Source: a virus
Length of the DNA: 24,414 nt
Reading direction: 5' to 3' (one strand)
Virus record (IMG/VR): IMGVR_UViG_3300032073_000238
Coordinates: 1-24,414 of that record
In this document: positions 1-10,031 of the stretch, piece after piece
Position numbering within the stretch: position 1 is the first letter of the stretch
How the letters are laid out: every line of letters begins with the position of its first letter
Notes under the pieces: model-generated
The model's database searches: none
Seen by the model: only the letters and a program-made list of their open reading frames with translations
Told to the model about the DNA's origin: nothing
Made by a program: the position numbers and the translations under genes

Positions 1-1494
1 CTCAAAGTTTAAGGTTGCCCCACTTTCTATAGTTTGTGCAGCACTTAGTGTTAGGTTGCCATTTCCACTTGTTGCGCTTCTAGCTGTAACAGTTGGTGCG
101 GCGGAAGAAGCGTCTATACCTATACCACTAACAGTGCTATTATTTGTTAGTATACCCTTTACCTCTGTGACCGGTACTGTCGTGCTACTATTAACAGCTG
201 CTGTTGTAGTAGTTGTCACCGTGGTCAACTCAATAGCTAAATCCGTAAACTTAACGTCATAATTATAAAAGTTATTTACCTGGCCTTCACCGTTGGCGTA
301 TATCGTTATTGAATCGTCAGCTAACCCTGCTAACTGTGGACTACTAAATACGATATTACCCAACTGCGCCGTTACCAGTCCTTTGCTTATTGTTGGTTTT
401 TGACCTTTAGTATCTTTAAATGGAGCTTTATTTTTTACAATTATCTGTTCGTTTTCAGTGCCCTCAAACATGGTCACACTATCTTCGTAATCAGACACTG
501 TAGCTCCACTTGTAACGTTTGTTCCTTTTACAATCATGCCCTCTTGAATATTTTCAATATTATTAATTGGCCACTGTTTATATCTTTTATGATAAAAATA
601 TAGATTTGTATCAGCACTCACGCTAATAGCACTAGAAGCGGTAAATTGATTTGACGCTAGCCCACCACCACTAATAGCCGAAACAGTAATTATACTAGAA
701 AAATCTAAACCATCACTACTTGTAAGTCTAACCCTATCACCAATAACAAGACCGATATCCTCGATTGTAGTCGCCATAGTAACTGTTACAGAACTAGATG
801 TGGCTGTGCTGCCATGTGTTTTAGTTGTTATATCTAAAGTAGAATATTCGCTTTCTCCTGGTAGTAACTCTGGGGAGGAGCCAACTGTAAAAGTGTTGTA
901 AGATATTATATCACCCGCACTAGGTTGTTTTAGTATTTTGTAAGCTTTGGATGCGGTAGTAACGACCGATTTTACGGTAAAGCTAGCTTTTGTTAACCCC
1001 CTTCCCCTTGGGATAGTTATAGTTTCATTTACATGTCCGGTTCCAGTGCTTTCAATAGTACCATTTAATGAGTGCTTACCTATTGTTAGTTCTACATCTG
1101 TATATTGATATATCACCTTCTGCATCATTAAAGAATTAGATCCCACAGAAGAATTTAGATCCATACTACCGTCAGCAAATCTCACCTCCTTATACGTAGT
1201 GTGTTTAGTCCCAGGTCTTGCATGTAAATAAATATCATACTGATCATCAGAACCCGTTACGCTTGGAAATTGTATATTGCCATTATAAATTCTACCTACT
1301 ACAACATCATCTAGAGACGTTTGTGTGGCTTGGAAAGTATTTGTGTAAAAATTATAATAATAACCAGTTGTAGTATCTTTTATTTTTAAAATAAACTCAG
1401 CACCGCTATCAGCTATAATAGAAAAAGCTCTGTTTTCACCCGCTTCCTGTATATCGGATAAATCCAAATTAAATTTTTTTATAATTTTATCCAT
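1..1494 (-). CDS. Tail or fibre-like protein, N-terminal 498 residues (runs off the left edge)
   Basis: The frame is open from the ATG at 1494 to the window edge, so the 3' end is missing. It starts MDKIIKKFNLDLSDIQEAGE, NRAFSIIADSGAEFILKIKD, TTTGYYYNFYTNTFQ, an N-terminal domain seen in marine phage tail proteins. From about residue 130 it is a string of short beta domains rich in Thr, Ser and Gly. Two resemble the beta module of the adaptor, at about residues 228-300 (IGLVIGDRVRLTSSDG) and 310-385 (IQEGMIVKGTNVTSGATVSD). A Thr-rich linker (TTVTTTTTAAVNSSTTVPVT) follows. No signal peptide or membrane helix is seen. It is probably a tail appendage or fibre anchored at the muzzle protein, whose gene it follows after 13 bases. 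A minor capsid fibre is the alternative. There is no Shine-Dalgarno motif; the start follows AATAAAATAATAAA. Confidence 0.8.
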   Translation of the reverse strand, partial: MDKIIKKFNLDLSDIQEAGENRAFSIIADSGAEFILKIKDTTTGYYYNFYTNTFQATQTSLDDVVVGRIYNGNIQFPSVTGSDDQYDIYLHARPGTKHTTYKEVRFADGSMDLNSSVGSNSLMMQKVIYQYTDVELTIGKHSLNGTIESTGTGHVNETITIPRGRGLTKASFTVKSVVTTASKAYKILKQPSAGDIISYNTFTVGSSPELLPGESEYSTLDITTKTHGSTATSSSVTVTMATTIEDIGLVIGDRVRLTSSDGLDFSSIITVSAISGGGLASNQFTASSAISVSADTNLYFYHKRYKQWPINNIENIQEGMIVKGTNVTSGATVSDYEDSVTMFEGTENEQIIVKNKAPFKDTKGQKPTISKGLVTAQLGNIVFSSPQLAGLADDSITIYANGEGQVNNFYNYDVKFTDLAIELTTVTTTTTAAVNSSTTVPVTEVKGILTNNSTVSGIGIDASSAAPTVTARSATSGNGNLTLSAAQTIESGATLNFE

Positions 1495-1507
1495 TTTATT
1501 ATTTTAT

Positions 1508-4500
1508 TTATTTACTACTTTCGGTTATTTCAGAACTAACTGAGAATAATTCAGCTTCTATATTAGAGTTGTTTTTAAATCTAGCGCTAGCGTAATAACC
1601 AGATAAACCATTCATATTAATAACTTGATTTTTAACAAACATAGCGTAATCGCTTTCTGATGGTAATGTCCCGCTGTCATCTACTGTTATAATATTGCCA
1701 TTCACACCCGTAATCACTCCAGCCTTTTGTAATTGATCAGATTCTAGCCGTATAAAACCAAATGTTCCACCCGTCACAGCTTTTTGAATAGAAGCTTTCA
1801 TTGTGCCTGAATTAGTGTCTCTAGCAAATAAATCTGGTTTCGCAGCAACACTAGCAACAAAAAATTTCGTTACTCTAGCGTCCCCATTCGTGTCTACATC
1901 GTTCTCATCAACTCTAATAGTGCTACCCAAACCACCGCTGCTACTAAATCCTAAACTACCCGTGCCGTTGTAATCACTAACTTCTAAAGTAGCAAAATAA
2001 GTTTCACCAACAACTAGGTGTTCTGTTGTTAAATTATTAAAGAAATTAATCCCCGAGGGAACATTAATATCAGTTAAACCATTCCAAACTACAGTGTCAT
2101 CAGCGGCAATTACAAAGCCTTGGTCAGATCCCATGCTTGTATTTCCTATCAAATTATAATAATCTATATTGTAACCAGATGAAAACACGTTCATGTCTAA
2201 TATACTATCTTCTAATACTTGTGATGGTTGTTCGTAATAAATAATATCTCCAACCTGGAGAGAAGCGTTTAAATCTCCATTTATAGTTATATCATTGCTA
2301 TCTACACCTTGAACCATCCCCAGGCCTTGAATATCAAACGACCCAAAGTCAGTATCAGAACCAATCGCTGATTCAACTCCTTTTATATAGTTGAACCATT
2401 TACCTTCTTTTTCTATAAATTCAGATAAACTACCTTTTTCTTTATTTGTCTCAATATTACTAACGAACCAACCGTCTGTTGGAGTAGAATTAAATAGGTT
2501 AGAACCAATCGCGTGAATACTTTCTTCTTGGAGTTGCGTTGTTATAACATCTCCAACTTCAAAGTCCCCTGGCTCAGTACCTGTGTTATACCGCCCGTGT
2601 CCTTTTGTTGGGCCTCCAGAAGTTGAAGCAGGAAATAACGAGTTACTAGAAGTGTTATCCCAGATTTTCACTAACCCCGCGCGTATAAGTATACTATTAC
2701 GGTATTGCTTTACTTCAACAGTTGTAGTATGCCAATTTGAATTATCTAATAACGCGTCCATATCCGACACTTCAAAGAAGAAATATTTACCATCAATAGA
2801 CGAGCCATCAGCGTGTTCTATTCCTGTTACCTCTACTCTTTTGATACCTTCAACTCTAGATTGACTACCTTCATAATCTAAAGTGTGATATGATTTTATA
2901 CTACTAGGCATGTCGTTTAACAACACATCCACATGTGATTCTGTAAAACTATCATAAAAAGTATTTCTATCTACACCCTCGTCATGGTGTTTATAAAGCT
3001 TACCATCTTTCAATGTAAAATAATCATTTGCACAACTAATGGCATTGTCAGGCACAAAAGATTTAAAACTAACCCAACCTCTTATGTCTTCTTTAAACGA
3101 AACTGTAGTGCCCGTGGTTGGTAGCGTTAAGTTGTATTCATCTTTTTTATCATCATAACTACCAATTAATAAATCGTTATTTTTAAGATTATCTTTAAAG
3201 TAATCTTTCATGCCAGCATCGGATATAGGTGTCAACCCATCTTTTGATAATCTCATTACAGCGCCTCTAACTTTATCTGTAAAATAAGCTCTATAAGATT
3301 CAGACGCAAACGACTCTGGATTGCTTGATATACCATACTCACCTACAAAAGGTCTAGATTGCCCTAAAACTCTATTTGTAGCAGTCAACTGAGGACTACC
3401 GTCTGCTTCAAAAACAGCGTCTTTATCTGCTAGTATTTGTACTACTTTATCTTCACATAACGCTATTAAATCAGAATCTCTAGAGTGTAGTTTTTGAATA
3501 CTACCATATACAGGGTTTAGATCTTTAGTTATTTTTTCTGCGGCTATAAATTGGTTTAAATTATTAATACCGCCAATACTGTTGTAAAGCCCGGAGTATA
3601 TTAATCCACTTTTTCTACGATCTAATCTATAATCCTCTTCATCTTCTAATGTTGTAGATACTCTAGCCCCATTGTCAATAAATGGTAAATTAAAAGTATC
3701 TCTAATCCTATTTGATTCTACACCGTTACCAAAAGAAAAGCAATTGTGCCAATTTAGAGTGTATTTTTTATTGTATAGTTCTTCACCTATAAAAAACTTA
3801 GTAGCATTAGCATCAGAACCCTCCCAACCAGTCACTACAACATTTACAGAGCTACCGTCGGGTTTCGCAATGCGCAGGGTAGATTGCTCGACTATATAAG
3901 GCGCTCCGACGAACGGATCTGGTAGTTCTATTTTCGACCCAAGTATCATGTACCAACCGCTCTGAGCGTTTGCACTCATTGGTTCGTTATATGGGATAAA
4001 GCCAACACTAGCAACTAATGTTCCTTCTGAAATACTAGCGGAATTCCCAGTGTGGGTCACAGTTGAGCCAATGGGGATTGCTAAATGCTTAGTGTCATCT
4101 TCTAATTTAACAGGATTTAAGCCACTAGCCTCGTAATATACATCTAAAGGTGTATTTTCTTTTGGCTCTGTTTCCCATATTGCTGGATTGTCAGGCAGAA
4201 CGCTATCCGCTTCAACCTCTTCTAAAAACTCAATACTATAACCAAGCGCGTATAGACCTGGGTTTGTTAAACCGTATGTAGGAGCATTTTGCTCATTTAT
4301 TCTATTAGCAGAAAATTGACTATAACCATTCATTTTTGCTTGCTTAAATACCATTGACTGACTAACCGTTGGTGCAGTAGCAAATATTAAATGGGTGCTT
4401 TGCAGTAACTTAGAATATCCTGTTAAATGAATATTATACTTAGTAGCGGTTTGTTTTTCGATTTTCCATATTGCTAGATACTCTTTGTTGCTCGTGCCAT

Positions 4501-7500
4501 CGTATGTAGTACCACCATCGCTATGGCTAACCAATATCATTCCTTCTTTTATTGGCCAAGAGCCTCTAGTGGGATCAATTCCAATTGGACTTGCAACAGA
4601 AACAATAAGGTTTCCGTGAGTATTAGTGGGTGCAAAAGCACTATGATCTATCGTTATTTCTAAACCACCAGTTATAGGGCCCGCAGTCCCTGTTGGCACC
4701 CAGTTCATTTGCCCATCGTTGTTTGGGTTTTTAACTCTTAAATCCCAATTTCTGGTGAAGTTTGGAGATAGTTGAGCAATTTGTAAATTCCAACTATAGC
4801 CACTAGACCAAGGGTAAACGCCACTAACATGTCCTTGTGTTTCATCAGTAGGGTTACCATCATTAAACCTAAGCAGTTGACTATCCACTTTGGACTGCAC
4901 CGTATATACTGTTTGTTCTGGGTCATCTCTAAATCTAAACTTTTTACTCGAATTAAATTGACCAACTAAACTCTTTGTAGCGTCGTCTTGGTAATATGAA
5001 TTACCACCATCATACCCAACGTTGAAAAAATTATCAATAGACTGTTCATTTGAAGTTGATACGTCATCGTGGTATATACCGCCAATAGCAATGCTCAATG
5101 TGGCTTGGGGTGAGCCCGCTGCATAGTTCGATATACCACTTTTATTTCCATTTGATTGGCTGACATAGCCCCAATGTAAACTATTATAGTTAGTGCTTCT
5201 AGATCCAAAGTATTTATGAGCGTCAATAAACCAAACTTCTTCTTCGTCTGGATCTTGATTTGGATATTTATCTGCCTGTTTTAAGTTGGTGTATTGTCTA
5301 TAGTGCGGATTATTGTTCCAAGCACCGTCCCAGTAATTTGCCCCTCCACAAGTGTAGTCTAGAAACTCATTTTTCCAATGATCACCTAATCCAAAACGAT
5401 ATTGCCCAATAGGCTGTGGATTACCATTATCATCATTATGCTCCACAGAGCTAGGTGGGTATTTGTAGTTTCTAAAAAAAGGCGCTAATCTGCCAAAAGT
5501 ATTTGACGCACCGTTGGTATTAGTGCTTTCATACATATTAGCTACCTCGCCTATAGCAGCGTTATTACCTAGTCCAGTTATAGCGGCTGAGTGGATGGCA
5601 TTGTGATTAGTAAAGGGACTTAGGTAATATAATTTTTTACTAACAACAACCTTGTAGTCGGTGGCGCTTTGATTGGTGCTCACATTACTTTTAAAGATAC
5701 TGTCTTGTACTATTTTAACAAAAAATCTACCATCAAATTCTGGTGAGTTTTCTTTTTTGTATTTATATACCCTCACTATCGTGTTATCTAATATTTCGGT
5801 ACCATCATTAATAAAATCAACGTCATCACCAAGTTGCTTGTCTAGTTTTATAATATAAACAGGGTTGCTAGTCGTTTGATGTCTCCAATTGGTATCAATT
5901 TTACTTATTCTATATCGCTGAGAAATAGAGGACGATGTTAAGTTGGTAAACTCTACGTAATGTACGCTACCGTCATCAACTAAATCCAAATTTGATCCAC
6001 TACTGTTTCTAAAAGGCTCGTATTTTAGTTTAAATTCTTTAACACCTGGAATCGGCGTACCCGCAAGAGTGCTACCAAATAAATCTGTAGAACTAGCACT
6101 TTCAACGTGCATGTTTTCAGCTATTACGGTTTTTTTAGTTTTAATAAAGTCGGGCGCTTCGTTTTCTATAGCTATAACTTTATATCTAGCCGGATCTCCA
6201 ACTAAACTGCTAGAATCAATACCTTTTTTCAATATTAGATAAGAGTCTATATCAATCTTATTTACATCAGACGAAGGAAAAGACACCCAAACATGCCCAT
6301 CTTCTGCTTTCCAAAATCTATCCATCGCCATGTTATAATATTCTCCAGAAGTCTCTTTAACAAAAAATTTAAAGAACTTAGCGTCTTTCATAAAATCGTT
6401 ATTGTTTAAAACAACACTTATTTTATTTGCTTTGTCGGCTAGTTCTTTACTGGCTCTTTTAGCGTCAGATGTATTTTGAACTTGACCAGCAACAACAGGT
6501 GTTTCTCTACCATACTGATCAACAAACGTTATGCCAACCTGATAATCTCTAGACGATTTAATAGACGGTTTTACCTTACTACCAACTGTCTCGCTTTCAA
6601 AATCAACAGTAATATTTGACTCATACTCATTATCGCTGTTGTCTAGTAAGTCATAGCCCTGCTCGTAGTTAGCGTATACAATTCTACTACCTGTCACGTC
6701 CTGAGCTAAAGCTTTTTTAGGCACGTTATCCCAAGGCCTCAATAATTGGTTAGATGGAACGGCTCTATTAACAGCTTCTGACGTCACACTGTACATACTG
6801 TTCCAGTTTGCTTGCTTTATAGAGTCTAAAACATAAACATTTGGCGATTTTTCTTCTTTATATAAAACGTCTATAAGCGTAACGCCATCTGGAACAATAT
6901 TAGTCCCAGGGTACACGTTAACGCTATTAAGTCTATTAGTCATTCCAACGTTGTGACCTTTAATAGGGTCATAATCAAATGAGCCTGGTAAAAATGCCAC
7001 TGAAGTAAAGGGAGAAAAAGCAGAGTACTCACCGTCTTGATATTTGTATCTTGTAGCGAATCTAGGGAACTTAAACTCATAAAGCTTGTCACCTGTTTCT
7101 TGTTTGTCAATAGCATACTTTAGTTCTGTATCACCATCTTGAACTATAGGTGGGATGCCTTCTATATCTAGTACCTCAAACCTAACTCTAGCATTTGTAG
7201 CATCTAGATTTTCTATAGAAACAGAATCAATATTACCTACAAAACCTATACTAGTACTACTGTTTGTGAAAAAGAAGTTTTCAGCAAATTGGTTCCAATT
7301 ATGTACAGTAGCTCCTACATTTATGTCTGTTGTGATATCAAAAACATGGGTTCCATTAGTGGTCATATTACCAGTCTTCCACGCGTAGTTCCAACCGCCA
7401 TTATTTGTTTGGGAAGATACAATATAAAGCCGTAGCTGACCTTCTGTAACTCCAGATAATTCAACTGTAACTCTGTATGTCTTTGGCGTGCCGCCATCAT

Positions 7501-8668
7501 CCCAGTTAGGCTGGTTGTTGCTAGCATCTCTAATATACTTAAAAACTTTCCAACTAGTAGTGCTGGATGTAGGAAAGTTCCACTCTACTCTATTAAGAGC
7601 GCTATTATATGTAATACCGGCAGCAGACCCACCAGAAGCGTCGAACCTCTCAGGCCAAGTTCCAGTAGCATCGGGCGTGATAAAATCACCATTTATAGCC
7701 TCTTCACTTCTACTGTCAGTAAACCTATTTTCATTACTATTATTAAATTTTTCAGCTACTCTAGCTTTTATAGTGTAATTTGTTATTGGTAACGTTGGGG
7801 CTTGATCATCTATAAACTCCTTAAACAAGACAGTGTCACCATCATTCCACTCTAAAGTAAAATCACTTTCACCGTTTATATCAGTTTCTATTTCAGTTTG
7901 AAAACTATCACCAATCCTTAATCCAGAAAAATCATACCTAGTTTGAACTTGATTGGCGCTAAAATTAAATGATGATTCATTATTGGCATTACCCCCAGTA
8001 AATGGCCCTGTGATACGCATTACGCCAGTATAAGTTTTATCCTCGTCCCTTTCTGATATTAATTCTATTTTAGGTGCTGATAAAGGCGCTTGCTTAATAA
8101 CAGTAATATGCTTTTCTTCTATAGGTGTAGAAACGCTAGTCTTTTCGTTAATAAAATCTGTGTGAGTTAGGCCACCGGAATTGGTACCATTGATTGATCT
8201 TGGAATATTGATCTTTTTTGGCTCGGAATAATTGTCTGTCCAAAATAACATACCGTCAATTATATTAACGCCAGTTATATAATAAGTGGGGTCGTTAGTC
8301 CTGCCATTTTTAAAGTTTAACACATCACCACTTGTGTCAACTAATACTGGACTTATGCTATTGTCTTTTACATTATGTTGAATTATAACATCGCCTTTGT
8401 AAGAAGATTGGCCATTAACAATAAAATAATATAAAGTATCGTTTTTTTCGTCCGCTACAGAACCAACACAGTAAGCATCATTTTCAATAAAATCTTGCCC
8501 TGAAACTAAAGAGTTACCTAATATATTTTGAACGGTACCAACCTCAGAGCCTTCTGACGTTGACACTTGTACGTTCATCGCGTCTCTATATTCACCGTTT
8601 GGAACAAGCCTCTCGTCAAGATCCTTGTTCATCTTACCAGCGGTAAACTGGTGTTTTATCTCAGGCAT
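1508..8668 (-). CDS. Giant P22 gp10-like tail stabilisation (muzzle) protein, 2386 aa
   Basis: The N-terminus (FTAGKMNKDLDERLVPNGEY, then AMNVQVSTSEGSEVGTVQNI) and residues about 510-620 (LYEFKFPRFATRYKYQDGEY, SAFSPFTSV) carry repeated-strand features of packaged-DNA stabilisation proteins. Residues 1775-1930 do the same (EYGISSNPESFASESYRAYF, then GAVMRLSKDGLTPISDAGMK). Those proteins close the portal channel and carry the tail tip. P22 gp10 is about 470 residues; this one is some five times longer because of insertions. Residues about 325-490 look like a carbohydrate-binding jelly roll (NGDF, YRVTVELSGVTEGQLRLYI, ending FVGNIDSVSIENL). A second, similar segment lies at about 2160-2300 (LVVGETYFATLEVSDYNGTG). 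A Tyr/Asn/Gly-rich insertion lies at about 1010-1310. The frame is unbroken. The start follows the previous stop by three bases. Confidence 0.78.
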   Translation of the reverse strand: MPEIKHQFTAGKMNKDLDERLVPNGEYRDAMNVQVSTSEGSEVGTVQNILGNSLVSGQDFIENDAYCVGSVADEKNDTLYYFIVNGQSSYKGDVIIQHNVKDNSISPVLVDTSGDVLNFKNGRTNDPTYYITGVNIIDGMLFWTDNYSEPKKINIPRSINGTNSGGLTHTDFINEKTSVSTPIEEKHITVIKQAPLSAPKIELISERDEDKTYTGVMRITGPFTGGNANNESSFNFSANQVQTRYDFSGLRIGDSFQTEIETDINGESDFTLEWNDGDTVLFKEFIDDQAPTLPITNYTIKARVAEKFNNSNENRFTDSRSEEAINGDFITPDATGTWPERFDASGGSAAGITYNSALNRVEWNFPTSSTTSWKVFKYIRDASNNQPNWDDGGTPKTYRVTVELSGVTEGQLRLYIVSSQTNNGGWNYAWKTGNMTTNGTHVFDITTDINVGATVHNWNQFAENFFFTNSSTSIGFVGNIDSVSIENLDATNARVRFEVLDIEGIPPIVQDGDTELKYAIDKQETGDKLYEFKFPRFATRYKYQDGEYSAFSPFTSVAFLPGSFDYDPIKGHNVGMTNRLNSVNVYPGTNIVPDGVTLIDVLYKEEKSPNVYVLDSIKQANWNSMYSVTSEAVNRAVPSNQLLRPWDNVPKKALAQDVTGSRIVYANYEQGYDLLDNSDNEYESNITVDFESETVGSKVKPSIKSSRDYQVGITFVDQYGRETPVVAGQVQNTSDAKRASKELADKANKISVVLNNNDFMKDAKFFKFFVKETSGEYYNMAMDRFWKAEDGHVWVSFPSSDVNKIDIDSYLILKKGIDSSSLVGDPARYKVIAIENEAPDFIKTKKTVIAENMHVESASSTDLFGSTLAGTPIPGVKEFKLKYEPFRNSSGSNLDLVDDGSVHYVEFTNLTSSSISQRYRISKIDTNWRHQTTSNPVYIIKLDKQLGDDVDFINDGTEILDNTIVRVYKYKKENSPEFDGRFFVKIVQDSIFKSNVSTNQSATDYKVVVSKKLYYLSPFTNHNAIHSAAITGLGNNAAIGEVANMYESTNTNGASNTFGRLAPFFRNYKYPPSSVEHNDDNGNPQPIGQYRFGLGDHWKNEFLDYTCGGANYWDGAWNNNPHYRQYTNLKQADKYPNQDPDEEEVWFIDAHKYFGSRSTNYNSLHWGYVSQSNGNKSGISNYAAGSPQATLSIAIGGIYHDDVSTSNEQSIDNFFNVGYDGGNSYYQDDATKSLVGQFNSSKKFRFRDDPEQTVYTVQSKVDSQLLRFNDGNPTDETQGHVSGVYPWSSGYSWNLQIAQLSPNFTRNWDLRVKNPNNDGQMNWVPTGTAGPITGGLEITIDHSAFAPTNTHGNLIVSVASPIGIDPTRGSWPIKEGMILVSHSDGGTTYDGTSNKEYLAIWKIEKQTATKYNIHLTGYSKLLQSTHLIFATAPTVSQSMVFKQAKMNGYSQFSANRINEQNAPTYGLTNPGLYALGYSIEFLEEVEADSVLPDNPAIWETEPKENTPLDVYYEASGLNPVKLEDDTKHLAIPIGSTVTHTGNSASISEGTLVASVGFIPYNEPMSANAQSGWYMILGSKIELPDPFVGAPYIVEQSTLRIAKPDGSSVNVVVTGWEGSDANATKFFIGEELYNKKYTLNWHNCFSFGNGVESNRIRDTFNLPFIDNGARVSTTLEDEEDYRLDRRKSGLIYSGLYNSIGGINNLNQFIAAEKITKDLNPVYGSIQKLHSRDSDLIALCEDKVVQILADKDAVFEADGSPQLTATNRVLGQSRPFVGEYGISSNPESFASESYRAYFTDKVRGAVMRLSKDGLTPISDAGMKDYFKDNLKNNDLLIGSYDDKKDEYNLTLPTTGTTVSFKEDIRGWVSFKSFVPDNAISCANDYFTLKDGKLYKHHDEGVDRNTFYDSFTESHVDVLLNDMPSSIKSYHTLDYEGSQSRVEGIKRVEVTGIEHADGSSIDGKYFFFEVSDMDALLDNSNWHTTTVEVKQYRNSILIRAGLVKIWDNTSSNSLFPASTSGGPTKGHGRYNTGTEPGDFEVGDVITTQLQEESIHAIGSNLFNSTPTDGWFVSNIETNKEKGSLSEFIEKEGKWFNYIKGVESAIGSDTDFGSFDIQGLGMVQGVDSNDITINGDLNASLQVGDIIYYEQPSQVLEDSILDMNVFSSGYNIDYYNLIGNTSMGSDQGFVIAADDTVVWNGLTDINVPSGINFFNNLTTEHLVVGETYFATLEVSDYNGTGSLGFSSSGGLGSTIRVDENDVDTNGDARVTKFFVASVAAKPDLFARDTNSGTMKASIQKAVTGGTFGFIRLESDQLQKAGVITGVNGNIITVDDSGTLPSESDYAMFVKNQVINMNGLSGYYASARFKNNSNIEAELFSVSSEITESSK

Positions 8669-8671
8669 ATA

Positions 8672-10027
8672 CTAGTGTTTTATTTGCTTAGATTTACCTC
8701 TAAGTATTTGAGTTAATTCTTCTAATTTAATATTAGATAATCTTAATTTTGCTTGCCTTACAGCTGCAAATTTTTCTTTTTTAAATCTTGGCGCTAATTG
8801 TTGGTGGATTGGCAAAGAAGATGTAGATAGTATAGAGTGCGCTATAAATTTATACATTGCTTCTTCTGCAAATTTATGAACCTGCATTTCAGCATCAGTA
8901 CCAAGGCTGTCACTTATATAATCTAAGATCACAGTTTTTCCTGAAATATTAGAGCTAAAGTGTATTTTTCCTGACATGTTATCTATATAAAAAGATCCAT
9001 TAGCTTGGGCATGTTGAGGGTCTAATCCAAATCTTGATCCTTCAGCCGGCCAGTAAGTATCATCCTCGTAATCATCATTATTATTTTCAGATGGTGTTGT
9101 TGATTTGTAATTTGCCCAGGTCGTAGTATCTTTATCCGGATCTACAAATGTTATTTCACCAGCCGTTACCGCTGTCGTATCGAGCACAGAACTAGAGACG
9201 ATAATGGTTGTTCCGTCAATATTAACCACCGTTGTTCCAACTGTAAAATGATCATGAGAAACTAACATACCAACTTTTATATCTGCTATGTCAGCGGCGG
9301 CGCTGGCTGTTATTTTATCAAGGGGATAACCCGAGGCATTCCAAGTTAAGTTTTCAACTATATAGGAAGATTTTTGTGGTAATATTAAAGACCCATCTTC
9401 AGCTGTAAAAGTTAAAGTTGCATTTGTTAAGCTTTCCGTTGGAAAAAAATCAGTACTAGTATCGTTGTCATTGTCTATAGTTATAATCGTAATACCGCCC
9501 AAGTTTGATGTAGCAGTAACAACGGCCCCACTTGGTACATAAGGACCAGTCACCGCCATACCAACTAATATGTCTTTATATTCATCATCTAAAGTAATAC
9601 TACTTGACGAGTCGCTCAACGTTCCAACCGCTTGTAATACAAAATCACCCACAGAATCTTGCAATGGGGCCGAAGATGGATTTGAAGTTTTACTTGTAGG
9701 ATATAATAAGTGTTTAATACCAGCAGAGTCCACCCAACTAATTTTAGTATAGTTTACGTAGTCTTGTGGCAACGTCATTTGTAATGTAGCGGGAACTGTG
9801 ATTTCTTGTGCTTTTACAGATTTTAAAGTGTCAAAAGATAATTCTTGTAAAGCTCTTTGAGCGTGAAAAGCGATATCAGCTCTTTTTATTTTTGATATTA
9901 TTTTGTTCTCACCAACATAAGCAATTTCAAATTGAGTTATAATATCGTCTAAAGAAGTAAATTGATAACCACCAAATGTATTCGATTCATAATATTGTCT
10001 CTGCGTAGTACCGTCTAATAATCCCAT
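8672..10027 (-). CDS. Head-tail adaptor, P22 gp4 / tail-tubular-like, with inserted beta modules
   Basis: This 451-residue protein has a split core. Residues 25-110 contain a helical segment (AFHAQRALQELSFDTLKSVK) and the strand pair TVPATLQMTLPQDYVNYTKI. Residues 325-451 contain GKIHFSSNISGKTVILDYIS, a long helix KFAEEAMYKFIAHSIL, and a basic C-terminal helix. This is the pattern of gp4-like head-completion adaptors that bind below the portal. Between the two core parts, residues about 142-209 and 238-295 hold two copies of a beta module (VGMAVTGPYVPSGAVV and VGMLVSHDHFTVGTTVV) ending in TLTF or EITF. P22 gp4 itself is much smaller, about 166 residues. The modules probably extend outwards from the ring. 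The gene is followed closely by the giant stabilisation protein. Confidence 0.7.
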   Translation of the reverse strand: MGLLDGTTQRQYYESNTFGGYQFTSLDDIITQFEIAYVGENKIISKIKRADIAFHAQRALQELSFDTLKSVKAQEITVPATLQMTLPQDYVNYTKISWVDSAGIKHLLYPTSKTSNPSSAPLQDSVGDFVLQAVGTLSDSSSSITLDDEYKDILVGMAVTGPYVPSGAVVTATSNLGGITIITIDNDNDTSTDFFPTESLTNATLTFTAEDGSLILPQKSSYIVENLTWNASGYPLDKITASAAADIADIKVGMLVSHDHFTVGTTVVNIDGTTIIVSSSVLDTTAVTAGEITFVDPDKDTTTWANYKSTTPSENNNDDYEDDTYWPAEGSRFGLDPQHAQANGSFYIDNMSGKIHFSSNISGKTVILDYISDSLGTDAEMQVHKFAEEAMYKFIAHSILSTSSLPIHQQLAPRFKKEKFAAVRQAKLRLSNIKLEELTQILRGKSKQIKH

Positions 10028-10031
10028 TTAT

